A stretch of 11,408 nucleotides of DNA. Origin: Rhodobacter sp. Lineage in GTDB: Bacteria; Pseudomonadota; Alphaproteobacteria; Rhodobacterales; Rhodobacteraceae. The position numbers were made by a program, and so were the translations under genes. Below the pieces are notes generated by a model, which worked only from the letters and a program-made list of their open reading frames with translations, did no database searches and was not told the origin of the DNA. This document shows, in pieces, positions 1 through 7,824 of the stretch. How positions within the stretch are numbered: position 1 is the first letter of the stretch; every line of letters begins with the position of its first letter. The DNA is taken from positions 1 through 11,408 of the forward strand of contig JAIXVS010000256.1 in NCBI GenBank assembly GCA_027482795.1. Reading direction: 5' to 3'.

Positions 1-184
1 ATCTGATTTGTTTGGCGGAGCGGGCGTTTTGGCTGGCCTTGCGACAGCCGCCTGCGCGGGCATCTATTTGGGGGCAGTTCAGCCCCCCGCACTAAGCACA
101 GTCACGCTGGCCCTGTCGGGCAGCAGCGCGGTTGATCAATTGGATTTTATGCCCAGCATCGACAGTTTGCTGGCCGAGGAATGA
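1..184 (+). CDS. Probable anti-sigma factor-like membrane protein, C-terminal part (5' end outside window)
   Basis: The open frame runs from base 2 to a TGA at 182-184 and gives the last 60 residues of a protein that starts upstream of the window. It holds one hydrophobic segment, roughly residues 5-25 of the fragment (FGGAGVLAGLATAACAGIYL), and ends in a short acidic tail (DSLLAEE). This layout resembles the C-terminus of the small membrane proteins that in Rhodobacterales sit between an ECF-type sigma factor gene and a Metal_resist gene, and that are presumed anti-sigma factors. The next gene is indeed of the Metal_resist type and starts 2 bases after this stop, which supports the assignment. 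The cytoplasmic N-terminal half, which would bind the sigma factor, is not in the window, so the role is inferred from context. Some homologues carry the misleading database name 'dihydroorotate dehydrogenase'; nothing here supports that enzyme. Confidence 0.6.
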   Translation, partial: SDLFGGAGVLAGLATAACAGIYLGAVQPPALSTVTLALSGSSAVDQLDFMPSIDSLLAEE

Positions 185-186
185 AC

Positions 187-846
187 ATGAGCGATACAAC
201 CCCCACCCCAAAACCCGCCAAGGCAAAACCAACGCGCAAATCTGCGGCGGCCCCGCAAACAGCGGCGGGCGACGCGCAAACAGCGGCAAGCAGTGCAGAT
301 TTGGGCGCGGCCCCACCAGTGCCGCCCCCACCCTCACCCCCTGCGCCTGCATCCGCGCGCCATGTCTCGCCGCGCGTGCTGCGCATCGCTTTGGCGGTGT
401 CTGTGGGCCTGAACCTTGCCGTTCTGGGCGTGGTTGCGGGCAGTTTGTGGCATGATGGCAATGGCGGCGGGCGCGGCCAGATGGTGCGCGATTTGGGCTT
501 TGGCCCCTTTGGCGAGGCATTGGGCCAAGATGACCGCCACGCGCTGCGCGAATGGCTGAAAGGGCGCGCGCCCGAATTGCGCAGCGCCAATGCGCAGCGT
601 TATGCCGATTTGGCGGCGGTTCAGGCCGCCTTGCGCGCGCAGCCTTTTGATCCAGACGCTTTGCGCGCCGCCTTGGGCGCGATGCGCGGGCGGATGGAAA
701 GCCAGCTTGCGCTGGGCCATGAGGCGCTGACGGATGTGATTTTGGCCATGCCGAACGGCGAGCGCCTTGCCCTTGCCGATCGCTTAGAACGCGGGATGCG
801 GCGTGGTGGGGAAGGCAATCGCGGCGACAAGCAAGGCGGCAATTAA
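187..846 (+). CDS. Periplasmic heavy-metal sensor-like protein (Metal_resist / CpxP-like family)
   Basis: This 219-residue protein has three parts. Residues 1-58 are a Pro/Ala/Lys-rich, probably disordered cytoplasmic tail. Residues about 63-88 form one membrane anchor (VLRIALAVSVGLNLAVLG). The rest is a helical periplasmic domain with the family pattern around LRAQPFDPDALRAALGAMRG (about residues 149-168), followed by a basic, Gly-rich tail. The family is related to CnrX/ZraP/CpxP, which bind metals or signal envelope stress to an ECF sigma system. The start at 187 is preferred over the in-frame ATG at 181 because GAGGA at 176-180 then lies 6 bases upstream. Spacing to the previous stop is 2 bases, so the two genes are translationally coupled. 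There is no His- or Cys-rich metal site; the only histidines are scattered (in HDGNGG, DDRHAL and LGHEAL), so metal sensing is a family name rather than something shown here. Confidence 0.75.
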   Translation: MSDTTPTPKPAKAKPTRKSAAAPQTAAGDAQTAASSADLGAAPPVPPPPSPPAPASARHVSPRVLRIALAVSVGLNLAVLGVVAGSLWHDGNGGGRGQMVRDLGFGPFGEALGQDDRHALREWLKGRAPELRSANAQRYADLAAVQAALRAQPFDPDALRAALGAMRGRMESQLALGHEALTDVILAMPNGERLALADRLERGMRRGGEGNRGDKQGGN

Positions 847-878
847 GCCAAAGGGCTAAGTTGACCTGCCATATGCCC

Positions 879-913
879 AAAAAAATGCGGCACAGATATG
901 CGCCGCGTTTTTT
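879..913. terminator. Bidirectional rho-independent terminator
   Basis: A GCGGC/GCCGC stem (887-891 with 902-906) encloses a 10-base loop. It is flanked by a run of seven A (879-885) on the left and six T (908-913) on the right, so the helix can extend into the A/T pairs past a U-G pair and a bulged A. Both strands end in a U tract. It lies 33 bases after the Metal_resist stop and 28 bases after the convergent pleD stop, where it can serve both genes. Confidence 0.75.
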
Positions 914-940
914 GGTGTTTGGGTATCTTGCGCGGCCAGC

Positions 941-2347
941 CTATGCGGCAGACCGCGCCAATGTAATTTTGTTGCGCCCCAAGGATTTGGACACAAGCAT
1001 CGCCTGATCCGCCTCGACAATGGCGTGATCGATGATGTCGTCAACAGGGGTTGCCAAATCGGGCTGGCATATGGCCAAGCCCGCCGAAATGGTCACAAGC
1101 AGTTGCGCGCCGCCATCAATGGCAAAGGGCCGCGCGGCAATGGCAGCTACCAGCCGTTCGGCCACGCCGCGCGCATCGCCCATTGTGGCATCGGGCAGGG
1201 CCACCAAAAATTCTTCGCCGCCCACGCGGGCAATTAAATCGCCCTCGCGCAGAACGGATGACAGACGCGCCGCAACCTCGCGCAGCACATCATCGCCCAC
1301 GCCGTGGCCAAAGCGGTCATTCACCGATTTAAAGCGATCAACATCGCACATAATGACGGCCACGGCGCTGCGCGAACGGCGCGCCTTGGCAATAAAACTG
1401 CGCATGACCGACACCATGTAGCGCCGGTTTGGAATGTTGGTCAGCGGGTCTTTCATCGACAGCATAAGCCCATGCGTGATGCGATCGCGCAGCGCATCGG
1501 TGCGGCGTTTGCGGCGAATCAATCCTGCCAAACGCAGGCCCAATTCTTCGGGCAGATCATCGTCCATCAACACGGCATCGGCCCCGAAATCATAGGCAAG
1601 TTCGCGGTCAGCCCCGCGCGAGTCTGGGCCAAACTGAATGCAAAACCGCGCATCGCGCGTTTGCGGGCGCCCGCGCAGCGTGGCAATCATCAAAAATGCC
1701 TCGTTCGGGTCGGCAATATCGGACAGAATCACCACAACATCCGCCTCGTCAAAGGGCAGGTTCGCGCCGTTGATCACAATGTCGGGGCTGAAATGCACAA
1801 CCTCTACTTCCAAATCTTGGGGTAATTTACGCTTTAGGCGCATCGCCTCTTCGGGTTTGCCAACAATGGCCAGCGTGCCGAGCATCGCAAAACTGGCCGT
1901 GGGTTCGGCGAAGCCGTCATTGGCGATATCATGGGCAAATTGCGCGCCACTTTGCGCCGAAAGCAGGCGCAACTGTTCATCGCCGCGCAGCAGGCTGCGG
2001 ATACGGGCCAGCAGGCGCGGTTCGACAAAGGGTTTTGCAAAAAAATCATCCGCGCCCGCATGAAAGGCGCGGATACGGCTTGCAGCGTCGGCATTGGCCG
2101 AGGCCATGATCACCAAAGCATTTTGCAAACTGGCGACCAATTGCAATTTCGCCATCACCTCATGGGCGGGCATATCTGGCAAATCCATATCCAAGATGAT
2201 CAAATCAGGACGTTCGTGCAGTGCAAGGTCAAGCCCTTCGCGCCCCGTGGCTGCGATCAACACTTCATAACCTGCGCCAGATAGCTTAACCTTCAGGATA
2301 ATCCTGTTGGGCATTACGCTATCAATGACAAGAATCTTACCACCCAT
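941..2347 (-). CDS. pleD: PleD-type response regulator: REC-REC-GGDEF diguanylate cyclase
   Basis: This 468-residue cytoplasmic protein makes cyclic di-GMP from two GTP when its receiver is phosphorylated. The first REC domain (about 3-118) has the phosphoacceptor D53 (LIILDMDLPDM), S83 and the conserved K105 (AKPF). The second REC (about 157-280) has lost the phosphorylation pocket and should be a dimerisation adaptor, as in Caulobacter PleD. The GGDEF domain (about 295-463) has the metal aspartates in CDVDRFK (D335, D337), N343, the active loop GGEEF (376-380) and an I-site RxxD (R367-D370) exactly five residues before it, so product inhibition is expected. One oddity is that the usual acidic pair at the start of REC1 is D9-S10 (VIDSV), so one Mg-binding acid is missing. 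The ATG at 2347 gives the usual PleD N-terminus (MGGKILVID) with GGTGAG about 10 bases upstream. An in-frame GTG at 2362 would add five residues but has AAGG directly against it. The gene diverges from the DUF3572 gene, a neighbour often seen beside pleD in Rhodobacterales. Confidence 0.9.
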   Translation of the reverse strand: MGGKILVIDSVMPNRIILKVKLSGAGYEVLIAATGREGLDLALHERPDLIILDMDLPDMPAHEVMAKLQLVASLQNALVIMASANADAASRIRAFHAGADDFFAKPFVEPRLLARIRSLLRGDEQLRLLSAQSGAQFAHDIANDGFAEPTASFAMLGTLAIVGKPEEAMRLKRKLPQDLEVEVVHFSPDIVINGANLPFDEADVVVILSDIADPNEAFLMIATLRGRPQTRDARFCIQFGPDSRGADRELAYDFGADAVLMDDDLPEELGLRLAGLIRRKRRTDALRDRITHGLMLSMKDPLTNIPNRRYMVSVMRSFIAKARRSRSAVAVIMCDVDRFKSVNDRFGHGVGDDVLREVAARLSSVLREGDLIARVGGEEFLVALPDATMGDARGVAERLVAAIAARPFAIDGGAQLLVTISAGLAICQPDLATPVDDIIDHAIVEADQAMLVSKSLGRNKITLARSAA

Positions 2348-2457
2348 GAAGCCGCCACTCACCCTTGCTTGAATCGTTTAAACATAGAACACCCTAACAT
2401 TGTGGCCGCCTATGACCAAACTTTACACATTTTTCGCATTAAGTGGTTAAGAAATCC

Positions 2458-2487
2458 TTTCCGAATGCAGAACAAAATGCGAATAAT
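2458..2487 (+). promoter_or_regulatory. Weak candidate promoter for the DUF3572-HAD operon, in the pleD divergent region
   Basis: The 176-base divergent gap (2348-2523) is clearly more A/T-rich than the genes on either side. Within it TTTCCG (2458-2463), an 18-base spacer and AATAAT (2482-2487) could act as -35 and -10 elements and would place the transcript start just ahead of the preferred GTG at 2524. The -35 match is poor. I could not pick a convincing promoter for pleD on the other strand. Confidence 0.25.
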
Positions 2488-2523
2488 TTGACGAATTGTG
2501 GGGGCAGATGGGGGGAAAATCCT

Positions 2524-2817
2524 GTGGATAACATCAAAATCGGCGGCGATGCCGCGCAGGTTATGGCGCTTGAAGCGCTGTCTTGGGTCTTGGGGCGCGA
2601 TGATCTTTTGGGAAATTTCCTAAATAATACAGGGGCTTCGCCGCAGGATTTGGCGCAGCTTGCCAAGCAGCCGTTGTTTTTGGGCGCTGTTTTAGATTTC
2701 TTAATGGAAGATGATCAACGCGTGATTGAGTTTTGTGCAGATCACAGCCATCCGTTAACATCTGTGCAGGCCGCGCGGGCCAGCCTGCCAGGTGCCCAGT
2801 ATATGCATTGGACATAA
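2524..2817 (+). CDS. DUF3572 family protein
   Basis: This small protein of 97 residues is all-helical by composition. It matches the DUF3572 pattern in order: an AAQVMALEALSWVLGRDDLLGNFL block (about residues 10-33), a TGASPQDLAQLA block, FLGAVLDFLMEDDQRVIEFC (about 53-72), and a closing LPGAQYMHWT-type end. The function of the family is unknown and no catalytic residues are evident. The GTG at 2524 is chosen because a purine-rich AGATGGGGGG ends 8 bases upstream and it gives the usual family length. The frame is open back to a GTG at 2443, but those 27 extra residues (Asn-rich, with NCGG) look unlike the family. Its stop is followed one base later by the HAD gene, so the two are surely co-transcribed and translationally coupled. 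It shares an intergenic region with pleD. Confidence 0.8.
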   Translation: MDNIKIGGDAAQVMALEALSWVLGRDDLLGNFLNNTGASPQDLAQLAKQPLFLGAVLDFLMEDDQRVIEFCADHSHPLTSVQAARASLPGAQYMHWT

Positions 2818-2818
2818 C

Positions 2819-3526
2819 ATGGTTAAGGCCCTGATTTTTGACAAAGACGGCACGCTGTTTGATTTTACCCTGACATGGGGCGCGTGGGTGATGGGGGTTT
2901 TGCCTGTTCTCCAGCCCGATGCGGCGCGCCATTCTGATCTTTTGCAGGTGCTGGGGTATGATCCAGCCATGGGGCGTTTTGCAAAATCTAGCCCTGTGAT
3001 TGGCTGCACCACGCCCGAAATTGCCGCGCTTATTCAACCACTTTTGCCCCATTTCACGCCCGATGCCTTAAATGACGTGCTGAACCAGCAGGCAGGACGC
3101 GCACCATTGCAGCCTGCCGTTGATTTACCTTCCACCTTGGGTGGATTTCGCGCGCAGGGCCTGCGCCTTGGGCTGGCGACCAATGATACCGAAGGCCCCG
3201 CGCGCGCGCATCTGACCCGCGCTGGCGTTCTGCCCCTGTTCGATTTTATTGCGGGCTGCGATTCGGGCTGGGGCGGCAAACCTGCACCGGGCCAGTTGTT
3301 GGCCTTTGCCGATTCCATCGCCGTTGCGCCCGCAGACATCGCCATGGTCGGCGATAGCCTGCACGATCTGCACGCTGCGCGCGCGGCGGGAATGTTGGCG
3401 GTTGGTGTTCTAACGGGCGTGGCTGAAACGGCTGATCTGGCCCCCCATGCCGATGTGGTTTTGCACAATATTGGCCATATCGCGGGTTGGCTGGCGCAGC
3501 GCGCAGGCGGGGGCGTGGAAACTTAG
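2819..3526 (+). CDS. HAD-superfamily hydrolase, phosphoglycolate phosphatase-like
   Basis: This cytoplasmic phosphatase of 235 residues carries all four HAD motifs. Motif I is FDKDGTLFD with nucleophile D8 and acid/base D10. Motif II is T121 in LATND. Motif III is K154 in GGKPAPGQL. Motif IV is MVGDSLHDL with D179 and D183. The roughly 95-residue insertion between motifs I and II is a helical type C1 cap, as in phosphoglycolate phosphatase (Gph) and related phosphomonoesterases. The substrate cannot be read from the sequence; phosphoglycolate is the default guess. The start at 2819 lies one base after the DUF3572 stop with only a weak ribosome site, consistent with coupled translation. An upstream in-frame ATG at 2792 lies inside the previous gene and would spoil the normal N-terminus. 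Confidence 0.85.
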   Translation: MVKALIFDKDGTLFDFTLTWGAWVMGVLPVLQPDAARHSDLLQVLGYDPAMGRFAKSSPVIGCTTPEIAALIQPLLPHFTPDALNDVLNQQAGRAPLQPAVDLPSTLGGFRAQGLRLGLATNDTEGPARAHLTRAGVLPLFDFIAGCDSGWGGKPAPGQLLAFADSIAVAPADIAMVGDSLHDLHAARAAGMLAVGVLTGVAETADLAPHADVVLHNIGHIAGWLAQRAGGGVET

Positions 3527-3590
3527 CGCGAAAACGACATTTTTCGTCGGTCGCTGGACGCGCATCTGCCTGCGCTTTGCGTCATCTTAT

Positions 3591-3604
3591 CCGAAATCTT
3601 TCGG
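3591..3604 (+). promoter_or_regulatory. Short hairpin overlapping the ribosome-binding site of the MttB-family gene
   Basis: CCGAAA (3591-3596) and TTTCGG (3599-3604) form a perfect inverted repeat with a 2-base centre. The right arm shares two bases with the Shine-Dalgarno sequence GGAG (3603-3606), which sits 6 bases before the ATG at 3613. A folded hairpin would partly hide the ribosome site. The stem is short, so a regulatory role is only possible. Confidence 0.3.
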
Positions 3605-3612
3605 AGTTGAGT

Positions 3613-5193
3613 ATGAGCCACGATCCTGACGCACAAACCGCCACCAAACCGCGCGAGCGTGTCCGCTCTGGTGGGCGGGCGGGCCATAAAACGCGGGCGG
3701 GCAGTGCGGCGATCGATCAAATGCCATGGCGCGTGCCTGTCAACACCGACCGTCCGACCGAACCGCTGAACAGCGATGGCGTGCAAGCGATCCACCGCGG
3801 TACGATGAAGATTTTGCGCGATATCGGGATCGAGTTTTTAAACCCCGATGCGGTGGACATTCTGCGCAAAGCGGGCTGCAAGGTTTCGGGCGAAAACGTG
3901 CGGATGGACGAAGATTTTGTTATGGAAATGCTGGGCCATGCGCCAAGCACCTTCACCATGACCCCGCGCAACCCCGCGCGCGAACTGGTCATGGGCGGCA
4001 ATCATATGCTGTTTGTGAACGTATCCTCGCCGCCAAACGCATGGGATATGGAGCGCGGCAAACGCGCAGGCGATTTCACTGCGTTTTCCGAATTTATCAA
4101 GCTTTCGCAATACTTTAACTGCATTCATATCTTGGGCGGCTATCCTGTGGAGCCCATCGATATTCACCCCTCTGTGCGGCATTTGGATTGCCTGCATGAA
4201 ATGCTAACCCAGTCCGACAAGCTTGTTCACGCCTACAGCTTGGGCGCAGAACGGGTGGAAGATGTGATGGAGATGGTGCGCATTGCGGGCGGGCTAAGCC
4301 ACGATGAATTTGCCGCCAAGCCGCGCATGTTCACCAATATCAATTCCGTCTCGCCCCTAAAGCACGATTATCCCATGCTGGACGGCGCGATGCGCATGGC
4401 GCGGCGCGGGCAGCCTGTGGTGGTCACCCCGTTCACGCTGGCAGGCGCAATGGCCCCTGTCACCATGGCGGGGGCGGTTACCCTATCGCTGGCCGAAGGT
4501 TTGGCGGCAATTGCCCTGCTGCAATATATCAACCCCGGTTGCCCCGTGGCGCTGGGCACGTTCACCAGCAATGTGGATATGAAATCGGGCGCGCCTGCGT
4601 TTGGCACGCCCGAATACATGCGCGCCACGCAAATGACGGGCCAATTGGTGCGCCATTACGGCATACCAATGCGCTCATCAGGTGTTTGCGCGGCGAATGT
4701 GCCCGATGGGCAGGCGATGTGGGAAACATCCAACAGCCTTTGGGCGGCGGTGCAATCTGGCACCAATATGGTCTATCATGCGGCGGGCTGGCTGGAGGGC
4801 GGGCTGATTGCCAGCCCAGAGAAATTCGTTATGGACTGCGAAGTGTTGCAGATGATCCAGCGTTATTTTGAACCCGTCACTTATGCCACGCGCGATGAAG
4901 ATATCGCGCTGGACGCAATTGCCGAGGTGGGGGCAGGGGGCCATTACTTTGGCTGTCAGCACACGCAAGACCGCTATCAAACCGCCTTCTATCAGCCCTT
5001 TGTATCCGATTGGCGCAATTACGAGGCGTGGGCGCAAGACGGGGCCGTGCAAACGCCCGAACGCGCGAACCGCATCTACAAGCAGATCATCGCAGAATTT
5101 GAACCCGCCCCGATGAACGGCGATCATGCCGAAGACTTGGCCCGCTTTGTCGCAAAGCGCAAGCAAGAGGGCGGCGCGCCGACAGATTTCTAA
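3613..5193 (+). CDS. MttB-family (trimethylamine methyltransferase-like) corrinoid methyltransferase, non-pyrrolysine type
   Basis: This protein of 526 residues belongs to the MttB family (COG5598), whose TIM-barrel members move a methyl group from a quaternary or tertiary amine to a corrinoid protein. Family blocks are clear: GGYPVEP (about 176-182), VVVTPFTLAGAMAPVTMAGA (about 270-289), TFTSNVDMKSGAPAFGTPE (about 316-334), GAGGHYFG and the C-terminal YQPFVSDWRNYEAW. Unlike the archaeal trimethylamine enzyme there is no in-frame amber codon, so it is the non-pyrrolysine kind typified by glycine betaine methyltransferase MtgB. Substrates of alphaproteobacterial members are largely unassigned, so betaine-like compounds are only an inference. 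The basic N-terminal tail (about residues 13-36) is also seen in alphaproteobacterial relatives. The start at 3613 has GGAG at 3603-3606; the frame is open back to 3487, but that stretch overlaps the HAD gene. No corrinoid protein or reductive activator gene lies nearby. Confidence 0.85.
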   Translation: MSHDPDAQTATKPRERVRSGGRAGHKTRAGSAAIDQMPWRVPVNTDRPTEPLNSDGVQAIHRGTMKILRDIGIEFLNPDAVDILRKAGCKVSGENVRMDEDFVMEMLGHAPSTFTMTPRNPARELVMGGNHMLFVNVSSPPNAWDMERGKRAGDFTAFSEFIKLSQYFNCIHILGGYPVEPIDIHPSVRHLDCLHEMLTQSDKLVHAYSLGAERVEDVMEMVRIAGGLSHDEFAAKPRMFTNINSVSPLKHDYPMLDGAMRMARRGQPVVVTPFTLAGAMAPVTMAGAVTLSLAEGLAAIALLQYINPGCPVALGTFTSNVDMKSGAPAFGTPEYMRATQMTGQLVRHYGIPMRSSGVCAANVPDGQAMWETSNSLWAAVQSGTNMVYHAAGWLEGGLIASPEKFVMDCEVLQMIQRYFEPVTYATRDEDIALDAIAEVGAGGHYFGCQHTQDRYQTAFYQPFVSDWRNYEAWAQDGAVQTPERANRIYKQIIAEFEPAPMNGDHAEDLARFVAKRKQEGGAPTDF

Positions 5194-5244
5194 GCAGCAC
5201 CGCGGGCCTAAAGCGGTTGGCGCGCATTTATTTTGGGGCGAAAC

Positions 5245-5274
5245 TGGCGCGCTTTTCCCCTTGATTTCGCGCCA
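5245..5274. repeat. Inverted repeat in the gap between the MttB-family and DUF4153 genes
   Basis: TGGCGCG (5245-5251) and CGCGCCA (5268-5274) are perfect 7-base arms around a 16-base loop. TGGCGCGC also occurs just upstream, beginning near 5219, so the element can pair in more than one way. There is no U tract after the stem, so it is not a standard terminator. The rest of the 142-base gap (5194-5335) shows nothing else that I recognise. Confidence 0.35.
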
Positions 5275-5335
5275 TGAAACCTGTTGCTGTGCCGTTATGC
5301 CGCATAGGTTGCGGTCAAATATCAAGGGCAAAGAC

Positions 5336-7069
5336 ATGGACGATTTGCACAAATCGCGCGCGACGATGACGGGCATGGGCGCGCTGGCGGCGCTGGCGCT
5401 GTATATCTGGGTGCAAATCGGGCTGGCCGAGGTTTTGGTTGGCCGAACGCTGATGTTTGGCGTGGTGGCCACGGGCGTATTCTTTGGCGCGCTTTTGGCG
5501 GTATCATCGCGCATGGCCCTGCGGCGCGCGGCCATCTACGCCTTTGCGCAAGCGATTATTTTGGCGCTGCTGATTTTGCTCGCCTCGCTGCGGTTTGACA
5601 CGCAAGAGGCGTTTATCGGATCGATCTTCCCCGTATTTGCGGCGGTGATTCTGTGCTGCCTGCCGCTGCCGTTCTTTATCGCCCGTGCGCAGGGGAACTG
5701 GCGCGATTACGCCACGCTGTTTGAACAGGCATGGGATATTGTGCTGCGCTATAGCGTGGGCGTTTTGCTGGTTGGCACGGTTTGGCTGTTGATCTTCCTG
5801 TCAGATCTGCTGCTGTCTTTGGTGGGCCTTGGGTTTTTGGACTTGATCTTGGACAATGGCGCTACTGCCTACCTTATCACAGGGGCGGCTGGCGGGTTTG
5901 GTATGGCCGTGGCCGCCGAAAGCATCAGCGCGGCGGGGGCAAGTTTGGCATTGATGCTGCTGCGCCCGCTGCTGCCGCTGATCGTGGCGGTGGTGGCGCT
6001 GTTCTTGATTGCCCTGCCATTTCGCGGGCTGTCATCGCTGTTTGGCGCATTGTCGGCGGGTATGACGTTGATGGCGATTTCTGCCGTGGCGGCAACGATG
6101 GTCACCGCCGTTGTCGATGCGCGGGGCGAGGCGGCATCGCGCAGCAGGCTGCTTGCCCTGTCTGCGCGGGTGATGTCGGTTTTGATGCTGATTTTGGGCG
6201 CATTGGCGGTGGTTGCTGTGGCGCAGCGCGTGATGCAATACGGCTGGACCCCGCCGCGCATTTATGCAGCGCTGGGGGCGGCGGTTAGCCTTGGCTATGG
6301 GCTGATCTATGCCGCCGAAGCGGTGCGCGGCGATTGGATGGCGCGCATCCGCCGCGCCAATGTGACTATGGCGCTGGCCTTGGTGGGTTTAGCGGCGCTG
6401 GTGCTGACCCCCGTTTTGAACGCCGAACGCATTTCCACCGCCAGCCAAATGGCGCGGTTTGAAGATGGCCGCACCCCGCCTGAAAAATTGGATGTTTTGG
6501 CCTTTGAAGGCTGGGGCATTGCGGGCCGCGCGGCGCTGGATGATCTGACGGTGCGGTCGAAAGAGGCAGGGGGCGAGGCGCTGGCCGCGCGCCTTGCCAA
6601 CCCCTATGATAGTACTGACTTGGCCGCGCCCGATTTGGCCGCCCTGCGCGCCGAAGTGGTGGCGGTTTTGCCGCTGCAACCGCCCAGCGCGGGCGCTGAT
6701 CAAGCCATTTTGATGCAAGGGATGAGCGATTATACCTTGGGCGAGGTGAAAGACGCATGTGCGCGCGCCACTGGCGATTTGGCAAAGTCTTGCGCCATGA
6801 TCGTGGCCGACTTCCTGCCCTCCCTACAAGGCGACGAAGGGATGATCGCCCTGATTGGGGTTGGCGGCGATTTGCAGCTGTATGGGCTGACCCAAGATGC
6901 AGCCACTGGAAACTGGGCGCAGACCGATACGATTGGGGCGCTGAATTACCCCACGGGGGATGAGGCGATTGCCGCCTTGCGCGCATGGCAAGCGGCCCCG
7001 CCCGCGCTTTCCCCCGCGCCGATTATGCAGATTCCACTGGGCGCGGGCGGGCTGATTTTGCTGCCGTAG
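5336..7069 (+). CDS. DUF4153 family polytopic membrane protein
   Basis: This protein of 577 residues falls into two halves. Residues 1 to about 362 contain about ten hydrophobic segments, for example around 12-30, 38-58, 66-84, 95-115, 140-172, 203-228, 238-260, 278-297, 306-327 and 343-361. Residues 370-577 are soluble. The join has family-like features: YGWTPPRIYAALGAAVSLGY (about 302-321) before the last membrane segments, and LDVLAFEGWGIAGRAALDDL (385-404) after them, like the conserved 'FLRFDAGRYG' block of DUF4153/DUF4173 proteins. The family's function is unknown; it acts in the inner membrane. The ATG at 5336 is preferred because AAGGG lies about 8 bases upstream and the protein then starts shortly before the first membrane helix. 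The open frame reaches back to 5126, inside the MttB-family gene, and that part is not credible. The two Cys in the soluble part (CARATGDLAKSC) are noted without a known role. Confidence 0.75.
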   Translation: MDDLHKSRATMTGMGALAALALYIWVQIGLAEVLVGRTLMFGVVATGVFFGALLAVSSRMALRRAAIYAFAQAIILALLILLASLRFDTQEAFIGSIFPVFAAVILCCLPLPFFIARAQGNWRDYATLFEQAWDIVLRYSVGVLLVGTVWLLIFLSDLLLSLVGLGFLDLILDNGATAYLITGAAGGFGMAVAAESISAAGASLALMLLRPLLPLIVAVVALFLIALPFRGLSSLFGALSAGMTLMAISAVAATMVTAVVDARGEAASRSRLLALSARVMSVLMLILGALAVVAVAQRVMQYGWTPPRIYAALGAAVSLGYGLIYAAEAVRGDWMARIRRANVTMALALVGLAALVLTPVLNAERISTASQMARFEDGRTPPEKLDVLAFEGWGIAGRAALDDLTVRSKEAGGEALAARLANPYDSTDLAAPDLAALRAEVVAVLPLQPPSAGADQAILMQGMSDYTLGEVKDACARATGDLAKSCAMIVADFLPSLQGDEGMIALIGVGGDLQLYGLTQDAATGNWAQTDTIGALNYPTGDEAIAALRAWQAAPPALSPAPIMQIPLGAGGLILLP

Positions 7070-7170
7070 CCTACGGGCCTGCACCGTTTGATGGCATTTT
7101 TGGCAAAAGCGCAACAAAACGTGCAAGCTTTTTGCTGGAATTTCCCTCGCGCGCGGCGCAATTCAGCGCT

Positions 7171-7199
7171 TTGTTAAGCCCTGCCGCATAGGGTTTAAT
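7171..7199 (+). promoter_or_regulatory. Sigma70-like promoter of the H-NOX / HNOBA-GGDEF operon
   Basis: TTGTTA (7171-7176) matches the -35 consensus at four of six positions and TTTAAT (7194-7199) matches the -10 at five of six, with the ideal 17-base spacer. The predicted start, near 7206, leaves a leader of about 23 bases containing AGGA (7215-7218) ahead of the ATG at 7229. This is the best promoter-like sequence in the window. The rest of the 159-base gap (7070-7228) holds no gene that I can support. Confidence 0.5.
7174..7198. promoter_or_regulatory. Dyad filling the promoter spacer: possible operator
   Basis: TTAAGCCCT (7174-7182) and AGGGTTTAA (7190-7198) are nine-base inverted arms around a 7-base centre, with a single G-T mismatch. 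The dyad runs from the -35 into the -10 of the candidate promoter, where a bound repressor would block RNA polymerase. It does not match the FNR/Dnr-type box (TTGAC-N4-GTCAA) common for NO-responsive genes. As RNA it could also fold, but no U tract follows. Confidence 0.4.
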
Positions 7200-7228
7200 C
7201 TACGCCTTTTGAATAGGAACCGCCTGCC

Positions 7229-7816
7229 ATGCTTGGCCTGATCAACCGCGCCTTTGAAGGGTTTTTGCGCGATACTTATGGCGCTGATGTCTGGAAACAG
7301 GTGGCGGTGGCGGCTGGGCTGGGGTTTGATCGGTTCGAATCCATGCTGCAATACGACCCTGATCTGGCAGACCGCGTGGTCAGCGCCGCGGCCCAAGTGC
7401 TGCGCCGCCCGCGCGAGACGATTTTAGAAGATGTCGGCACTTATCTTGTCTCGCACCCCAATTTGGAACGGCTGCGCCGCCTTTTGCGCTTTGGCGGGGT
7501 GGATTTTGTTGAATTTCTACACTCGCTAGATGATCTGCCCGAACGGGGGCGGCTTGCGCTGCCCGAATTGGAATTGCCGCGCCTGCGGCTGGTGGATCAG
7601 GATGGCGGAGTGTTTCGGCTGTATTGCCAAATGCCCATCACGGGGATTGGTCATGTGGTTGTGGGGCTGCTGCGCGCGATGGCCGATGATTACGGGATGC
7701 TGGCCTTGATTGATTTTGATCAAACCCTGCCCAGTGGGGAAGAGGTGGTTGCCGTGCATCTGCTGGATTATCGCCATTCAAATGGCCGCGCCTTTGATCT
7801 GTCGGCGTTGATTTAG
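7229..7816 (+). CDS. H-NOX fold protein (heme NO-binding domain family) lacking the canonical heme ligand
   Basis: This single-domain protein of 195 residues has the usual H-NOX length and a textbook N-terminus (GLINRAFEGFLRDTYGADVW; family MYGLINxALxxFVxxxYG). Canonical H-NOX binds heme through a histidine in a LDxLH motif and through YxSxR. Aligned against soluble guanylate cyclase beta1 from memory, [20 protein letters not shown] pairs without gaps with LDDLPERGRLALPELELPRL (100-119). The ligand histidine is thus P104, while the later conserved proline (P117) is kept. YYSER pairs with CQMPI (133-137), so Y, S and R are all lost; C133 is the only cysteine. Heme binding of the normal kind is therefore unlikely. 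The gene precedes an HNOBA-GGDEF gene by 8 bases, the usual arrangement in which H-NOX controls a diguanylate cyclase. The ATG at 7229 has AGGA 10 bases upstream. It most likely acts as a cytoplasmic partner and regulator of that enzyme; its signal is unknown. Confidence 0.85.
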   Translation: MLGLINRAFEGFLRDTYGADVWKQVAVAAGLGFDRFESMLQYDPDLADRVVSAAAQVLRRPRETILEDVGTYLVSHPNLERLRRLLRFGGVDFVEFLHSLDDLPERGRLALPELELPRLRLVDQDGGVFRLYCQMPITGIGHVVVGLLRAMADDYGMLALIDFDQTLPSGEEVVAVHLLDYRHSNGRAFDLSALI

Positions 7817-7824
7817 GGCGCGCA